Source: a virus. Taken from it: 60,277 bases of DNA. The stretch lies in IMG/VR virus record IMGVR_UViG_3300030380_002146, positions 1-60,277 of that record; one strand, given 5' to 3'. The notes under the pieces were generated by a model. It made no database searches and had not been told where the DNA came from. It worked only from the letters and a program-made list of their open reading frames with translations. The first letter of the stretch is position 1; every line of letters begins with the position of its first letter. The position numbers were made by a program, and so were the translations under genes. This document shows, in pieces, positions 56,397 to 60,277 of this stretch.

Positions 56397-57364
56397 TGCC
56401 ATATATAGGAAACACAGCAGGAAATAGATTTGTAGCTAGTAAAACGGCAACACAGTTTTCTGGTAATGGTTCTGCCGTTGATTTTACACTAGATCACTCA
56501 GTAAGTTCTCCTGAAGATATACTTGTATCTGTAGATGGTGTTATACAAGAACCAACTGTTGCTTATGGAATAGTTAGTGGAACTACATTAAGATTTACTG
56601 CTGCACCATCAAATAACTCTGGTAATAATATATTTGTTTATTATTTGTTTAGAACAGTGGCTACAGTAGATCATCCTGCAACAAGTGCTTTGAGTGCAAC
56701 CACAGGAACTTTTACAAGTAATGCTACTGTAGGTGGAACTCTTGGAGTAACAGGTGTACCTACGTTTACAGGCAGAAGTGTCCATAGTGGTGGCATAACA
56801 ATCGCTAATGATGGACAGATAGGTTCTGTAGGTGATGCAGATGCTATGTCGATATCAAGTAGTGGAGTTGTAACATTTAGTCAAACTCCTGTTGGTGTTG
56901 GGGGTATTACACTACTTAATAGTGGTGGGGTTTCTATGAGTGGACAAGATGAAGCTGATTTTTTAAGTTTGCCATCAGGAATAAAAAGAATACAAATAAA
57001 TTTTAATGGACTTAGTGCATCTGCTTCTGATGCGAGTGCTTTAATACGACTTGGAAAAAGTGATGGATTAGTAACATCAGGTTATGTTTCTACAAGTTCT
57101 TGGGGTAGTAGTCAGGTTCAAGACACAAGTGGTATTATTGTTTATGGAACTGGTGGCTCTAATACTATTTCAGGTATTGCAACAATAAACCATATGGGGT
57201 CAAATAATTTCGTTACATCTCATGCTGTTAGATATAATTCATCTAATAGTGTTTTTGGTGGTGGTCATGTTGCATTAGGTGGAACTTTAGACAGATTAAG
57301 AGTGCAAGGTGTTTCTGGTGGTACTTTTGATGCTGGTACTGTTAACATTACATATGAGTTATAG
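56396..57364 (+). CDS. Tail fibre protein with MPYIG anchor
   Basis: 322 residues. MPYIGNTAGNRFVASKTATQ starts an anchor domain shared with 58694; TLDHSVSSPEDILVSVDGVI is characteristic. The joint NATVGGTLGVTGV is shared with the next fibre (57672), suggesting exchange of distal domains. C-terminal beta-rich tip. One of several fibres. Confidence 0.75.
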   Translation: MPYIGNTAGNRFVASKTATQFSGNGSAVDFTLDHSVSSPEDILVSVDGVIQEPTVAYGIVSGTTLRFTAAPSNNSGNNIFVYYLFRTVATVDHPATSALSATTGTFTSNATVGGTLGVTGVPTFTGRSVHSGGITIANDGQIGSVGDADAMSISSSGVVTFSQTPVGVGGITLLNSGGVSMSGQDEADFLSLPSGIKRIQINFNGLSASASDASALIRLGKSDGLVTSGYVSTSSWGSSQVQDTSGIIVYGTGGSNTISGIATINHMGSNNFVTSHAVRYNSSNSVFGGGHVALGGTLDRLRVQGVSGGTFDAGTVNITYEL

Positions 57365-57373
57365 GGTAATATT

Positions 57374-57661
57374 ATGGCAAAAAAGACAATATATGACTTT
57401 GCAACAAATAAATTAGAAGTCAGAGATTTAACAAGCGAAGAACAAAAAGCTCGTGATGCCGTAGTACCTGATGCAGAGATAGAATTAGCTAATTTAAGAG
57501 CAGAAAGAAATAAATTATTATTTGAAACAGATTGGTGGGGAGCATCAGATTTAACAATAACAGATGCACAAAAAACGTATCGTCAAGATTTGCGAGATAT
57601 CACTAAGACATTTAAAAGTTTGTCGGACAAAGATTTTAAGTTTCCAACAAAGCCAAGTTAA
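57374..57661 (+). CDS. Tail fibre assembly chaperone-like protein, copy 1
   Basis: 95 residues. AERNKLLFETDWWGASDLTI, then YRQDLRDITKTFKSLSDKDF is the phage tail assembly chaperone family (APC, PF16778 type). Directly behind a fibre gene. A close paralogue is at 58343. Probably assists folding or mounting of the upstream fibre. Confidence 0.78.
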   Translation: MAKKTIYDFATNKLEVRDLTSEEQKARDAVVPDAEIELANLRAERNKLLFETDWWGASDLTITDAQKTYRQDLRDITKTFKSLSDKDFKFPTKPS

Positions 57662-57671
57662 GGAGTAACGG

Positions 57672-58343
57672 ATGGCATTAACAAAAGTAATAGGAGATGG
57701 CACAGGAACATTAAATAGTGCAACTGTAAGTGGTAATGCTACTGTAGGTGGTACGTTAGGTATTACTGGTGTTACTGATTCATCTGTTGGACAAAGTTTT
57801 ATACCTGAGTTTATAGGTAATTTATATTTAGCAGGTAACACTACAGATTCTTGTGAGTTAACTGGTTGTTTTACAAACACTCATCAAGTTTACAGATTGA
57901 TTGGCGAGGTTGGTGCATCTCATGCAGGAGAATCTTTTACTGTATTTTTCTTTTTAAGTGGCACAGATACAAAATTAGCATCAGGCTATTATGGTAGAGG
58001 AATATCATATGATGATGCTTCTTCATCTGCAAATTCTGCTGAAGCAAATGGCTCAAATGCAAAAATAAATATTAATCAATCATCAACTGGTTCTAGCATT
58101 ATTGATATGACTTTTTATAGAAAACAACACGCATATCAAATACTCGGAATGGCAGGGTATCACGACCAAAGTGGTGATAGAGGTTTTCAACATTTTGGTT
58201 ACAAAAACAATAGTGCCTTAGAATTAACTGGTTTTAGATTAGAAAATAGTTCAGGTAATAATATGAGTGCAGTAAACTTTTCTGTCTATGGGTATAGGTT
58301 AAGACAAAATGCAACTGGAGAAATGTTAGGAGCATATCAATAA
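57672..58343 (+). CDS. Tail fibre protein (short)
   Basis: 223 residues. Starts ALTKVIGDGTGTLNSATVSG, then NATVGGTLGITGV, the joint shared with 56396. The distal domain has VYRLIGEVGASHAGESFTVF and a beta-rich tip (FYRKQHAYQILGMAGYHD). The leader GGAGTAACGG equals that of 58694, so the cassette was duplicated with its upstream signal. Confidence 0.72.
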   Translation: MALTKVIGDGTGTLNSATVSGNATVGGTLGITGVTDSSVGQSFIPEFIGNLYLAGNTTDSCELTGCFTNTHQVYRLIGEVGASHAGESFTVFFFLSGTDTKLASGYYGRGISYDDASSSANSAEANGSNAKININQSSTGSSIIDMTFYRKQHAYQILGMAGYHDQSGDRGFQHFGYKNNSALELTGFRLENSSGNNMSAVNFSVYGYRLRQNATGEMLGAYQ

Positions 58344-58690
58344 TGGCTTATTCGGTAAATGAAGATACAAAAGTTGCAACTTACAATGGTGATACCTTTC
58401 CACCAACTCAAAGAACTAATGCACAAACAGGAAAAACAACTTTAATTTCTAAGTCTGAAGCAGAATGTATTGAGGTAAAAAAGTTAAGAGATAATGCACC
58501 TAATGAAATGTTAAACGCATTAAGATTAAAAAGAAATGGTCTATTAGCTCAAACAGATTGGATGGGCAGTTCAGATGTTACAATGAGTGATGCTTGGAAA
58601 AAGTACCGACAAGAATTAAGAGATATAACAAAGACATTTAAGTCAATGAGTGATAAAGATTTTAAGTTTCCTGAGAAACCAACGGAGTAA
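58343..58690 (+). CDS. Tail fibre assembly chaperone-like protein, copy 2
   Basis: 115 residues. The C-terminal ~65 residues (LKRNGLLAQTDWMGSSDVTM; YRQELRDITKTFKSMSDKDF) are paralogous to 57374. The N-terminal ~50 residues are different, so N-terminal parts were exchanged while the APC core was kept. Paired with the fibre at 57672. Confidence 0.78.
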   Translation: MAYSVNEDTKVATYNGDTFPPTQRTNAQTGKTTLISKSEAECIEVKKLRDNAPNEMLNALRLKRNGLLAQTDWMGSSDVTMSDAWKKYRQELRDITKTFKSMSDKDFKFPEKPTE

Positions 58691-58693
58691 CGA

Positions 58694-60199
58694 ATGCCAT
58701 ATATAGGAGTCAGTCCACAATTTGGAGTTAGAAGAAAGCATACTTATACTGCTACGGCAGGACAGACTAGTTTTAGTGGTGCAGGATCAGAAGGTGCAAC
58801 ATTAAGTTATAAAGACAGCACTTTTGTTGATGTATATCAAAATGGTATAAAGTTAGGTGATGCCGATTACACATCTACAAGTGGTACAGCTATTGTTTTA
58901 GTTCAAGGAGCTTCAGTTGATGACCTTGTAGAAATAATTGTTTTTGATGTTTTTAGTGCAGCAGACACTGTAAGTAAAGCAGATGGTGGTACGTTTGATG
59001 GTAATATCGCTATGGGTGGTACTCTTAATGTTTCAGGTGTTCTTACAGCAAATGCTGGTATAAAAGTTGATGACATAACTATTGATGGAACAGAAGTAGA
59101 TTTATCTAGTGGAAGTTTTACAATAGATAGTGCTGCAAATATTACTCTTGATTGTGGTACTGGTGAATTTTTATTTAATAATGCAGGTAATGGAAACCTT
59201 TTAAAAATTCAAGGCGATAGCAGTAATGTAAATTTTATTTCTATGGTTCAAGACAAAGACATAAGATTTAAAGGTGATGATGGTGGTTCAGCTATAACTG
59301 CCCTTACACTTGATATGTCTGCTTCAGGTGATGCACTATTTAACAGAAATATTGATATACCAAATGATTCTGGTAGAGTAAGACTTGGTACAGGCACAGA
59401 CTTACAAATATACCATGATGGTAGTAATAATTATTTTAGTGGTAGTGGTGACCATAATTTTTTATTTCTTACAAATGGTGGCGAAAAATTAAGAATTAGA
59501 AATACTGGTTGTTTAAGAGCATCTAACAACCTTAATGTTTCTAGTCATTCACGATTAAGTTCTACTAATGCTCATGTGTTTCATTCTCATTCATCAGGTA
59601 ACATAATGTTCTTTTTAGAAAATACATCAGATGACCCTAGAGGAATGATGTTTGATTATTCACAAGCTGCTCCTGATAATAATACAAATTTCTTTATAAA
59701 GTGTGAAGATAGTTCAGCAGAAAGAGCTCATATATATTCAGATGGTGATATGAGAAACCATGATGGTACTTTTTCACAAGCATCTGATGAAAGAATAAAA
59801 CAAAATGTTACAGATGCAAATAGTCAATGGGATGATATTAAAGCAATTAGATTTATAAATTATAAAGCTAAAGATGATGTTAGACAATATGGTGAAGATA
59901 AAGCTAAAACCCAATTAGGTGTATTAGCACAAGAAATGGAAAAGATAAGTCCTAAATTAATTAAACAATATCCACCTAGTAAAGCAGATGTAGCAAGTTC
60001 ATCTGAATTTGGAACTCTTTATGAAAAGGGCGATACTATTCCAGATGATAAAGTTATAGGAGATGTAAAAGAAGTAAAAGAAAATGTAAAAGGTATAGCT
60101 TACTCAGTTCTTTATATGAAAGCAGTCAAAGCACTACAAGAGGCTATGACAAGAATAGAAATATTAGAAGCAGAAGTGAAAGCATTAAAAGGTGAATAG
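58694..60199 (+). CDS. Tail fibre with C-terminal peptidase S74 chaperone domain
   Basis: 501 residues. Anchor MPYIGVSPQFGVRRKHTYTA and KDSTFVDVYQNGIKLGDADY, a shaft with DGTEVDLSSGSFTIDSAAN, then a C-terminal intramolecular chaperone/auto-protease: ASDERIKQNV with Ser364 and Lys369 as the S74 catalytic dyad, followed by YKAKDDVRQYGEDKAKTQLG and a coiled coil (AMTRIEILEAEVKALKGE). It folds the trimer and cuts itself off. Confidence 0.88.
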   Translation: MPYIGVSPQFGVRRKHTYTATAGQTSFSGAGSEGATLSYKDSTFVDVYQNGIKLGDADYTSTSGTAIVLVQGASVDDLVEIIVFDVFSAADTVSKADGGTFDGNIAMGGTLNVSGVLTANAGIKVDDITIDGTEVDLSSGSFTIDSAANITLDCGTGEFLFNNAGNGNLLKIQGDSSNVNFISMVQDKDIRFKGDDGGSAITALTLDMSASGDALFNRNIDIPNDSGRVRLGTGTDLQIYHDGSNNYFSGSGDHNFLFLTNGGEKLRIRNTGCLRASNNLNVSSHSRLSSTNAHVFHSHSSGNIMFFLENTSDDPRGMMFDYSQAAPDNNTNFFIKCEDSSAERAHIYSDGDMRNHDGTFSQASDERIKQNVTDANSQWDDIKAIRFINYKAKDDVRQYGEDKAKTQLGVLAQEMEKISPKLIKQYPPSKADVASSSEFGTLYEKGDTIPDDKVIGDVKEVKENVKGIAYSVLYMKAVKALQEAMTRIEILEAEVKALKGE

Positions 60200-60277
60200 A
60201 TGACCAAAGCAGCAGAATTAGCAAAGATGGGTGAAGTCCTAACCAATAGTCAGATTGGTGGGCGAAGGAATATTATT
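60200..60277 (+). CDS. Tail fibre protein, N-terminal part (3' truncated by window edge)
   Basis: 26 residues, TKAAELAKMGEVLTNSQIGG then RRNII, a highly conserved opening of marine-phage tail fibres. The type of protein normally continues into the TGVQLEVGSQATPFEHRSF domain found at 2-649. The frame of the two halves does not join directly across the window ends (a TAA would result), so sequence is missing between them. Confidence 0.8.
   Translation, partial: MTKAAELAKMGEVLTNSQIGGRRNII

Overview
The window reads as a nearly complete genome of a lytic-looking, AT-rich tailed phage, most likely a marine podovirus of an alphaproteobacterium-like host. The lifestyle and morphology calls are inference. 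Supporting them are a P22-type portal, TerS and TerL, a GroES-like protein next to scaffold and capsid genes, adaptor and nozzle-like proteins, three very large virion-type proteins, many tail fibres, and no recognisable tape measure, tail sheath or integrase. Many of the small proteins resemble conserved families I associate with pelagiphages and related marine phages. I saw no tRNA, CRISPR array or insertion sequence.

Layout. Positions 1-13.6 kb hold tail and internal virion genes (fibre C-terminus, glycine-rich adhesin-like protein, 738-aa nozzle-like protein, 886- and 979-aa candidate ejection proteins). From 13.6-15.6 kb lies a cluster of small membrane proteins including a 3-TM holin. 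From 15.5-17.7 kb is the only leftward operon: SNF2-like helicase, XRE-type HTH regulator and T4-type lysozyme. A divergent 306-bp intergenic region follows, with an iteron-like element. From 18-28.6 kb is replication and DNA metabolism: SSB-like protein, AEP primase, UvrD-like helicase, then a compact operon of methyltransferase, thymine-pyrophosphorylase-like protein (aGPT-Pplase), thymidylate-synthase-fold enzyme, Nmad1-like protein and family A DNA polymerase. From 28.6-37.1 kb are many small early-type genes, including a MazG-like protein, several zinc-finger proteins and a DUF932 protein. They are broken into short operons by a recurring promoter-like element. A second, inverted copy of the iteron element lies at 37.2 kb. 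From 37.4-40.6 kb come TerS, a VRR-NUC nuclease and a spacer-rich region with repeats and a CTAG-rich island. From 40.6-60.3 kb are TerL, portal, GroES, scaffold, capsid, small basic proteins, adaptors and a set of tail-fibre plus fibre-chaperone cassettes. The last, truncated gene appears to be the N-terminus of the same kind of fibre gene whose C-terminus opens the window, so the molecule is probably circular or circularly permuted with a few hundred bases missing.

How it may work. The replication genes copy the genome. The TS/aGPT-Pplase/methyltransferase cluster probably builds a hypermodified thymine in the phage DNA, perhaps as protection from host restriction. TerS/TerL and the portal package that DNA into heads assembled by scaffold, capsid and a phage GroES. 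The adaptors, nozzle, fibres and large internal proteins form the tail and ejection apparatus. Holin and lysozyme end the infection. The most unusual items are the thymine-modification operon without a visible kinase, the inverted pair of ~100-bp iteron elements flanking the early region, the repeated promoter module, and the CTAG-rich island at 39.8-40.4 kb.
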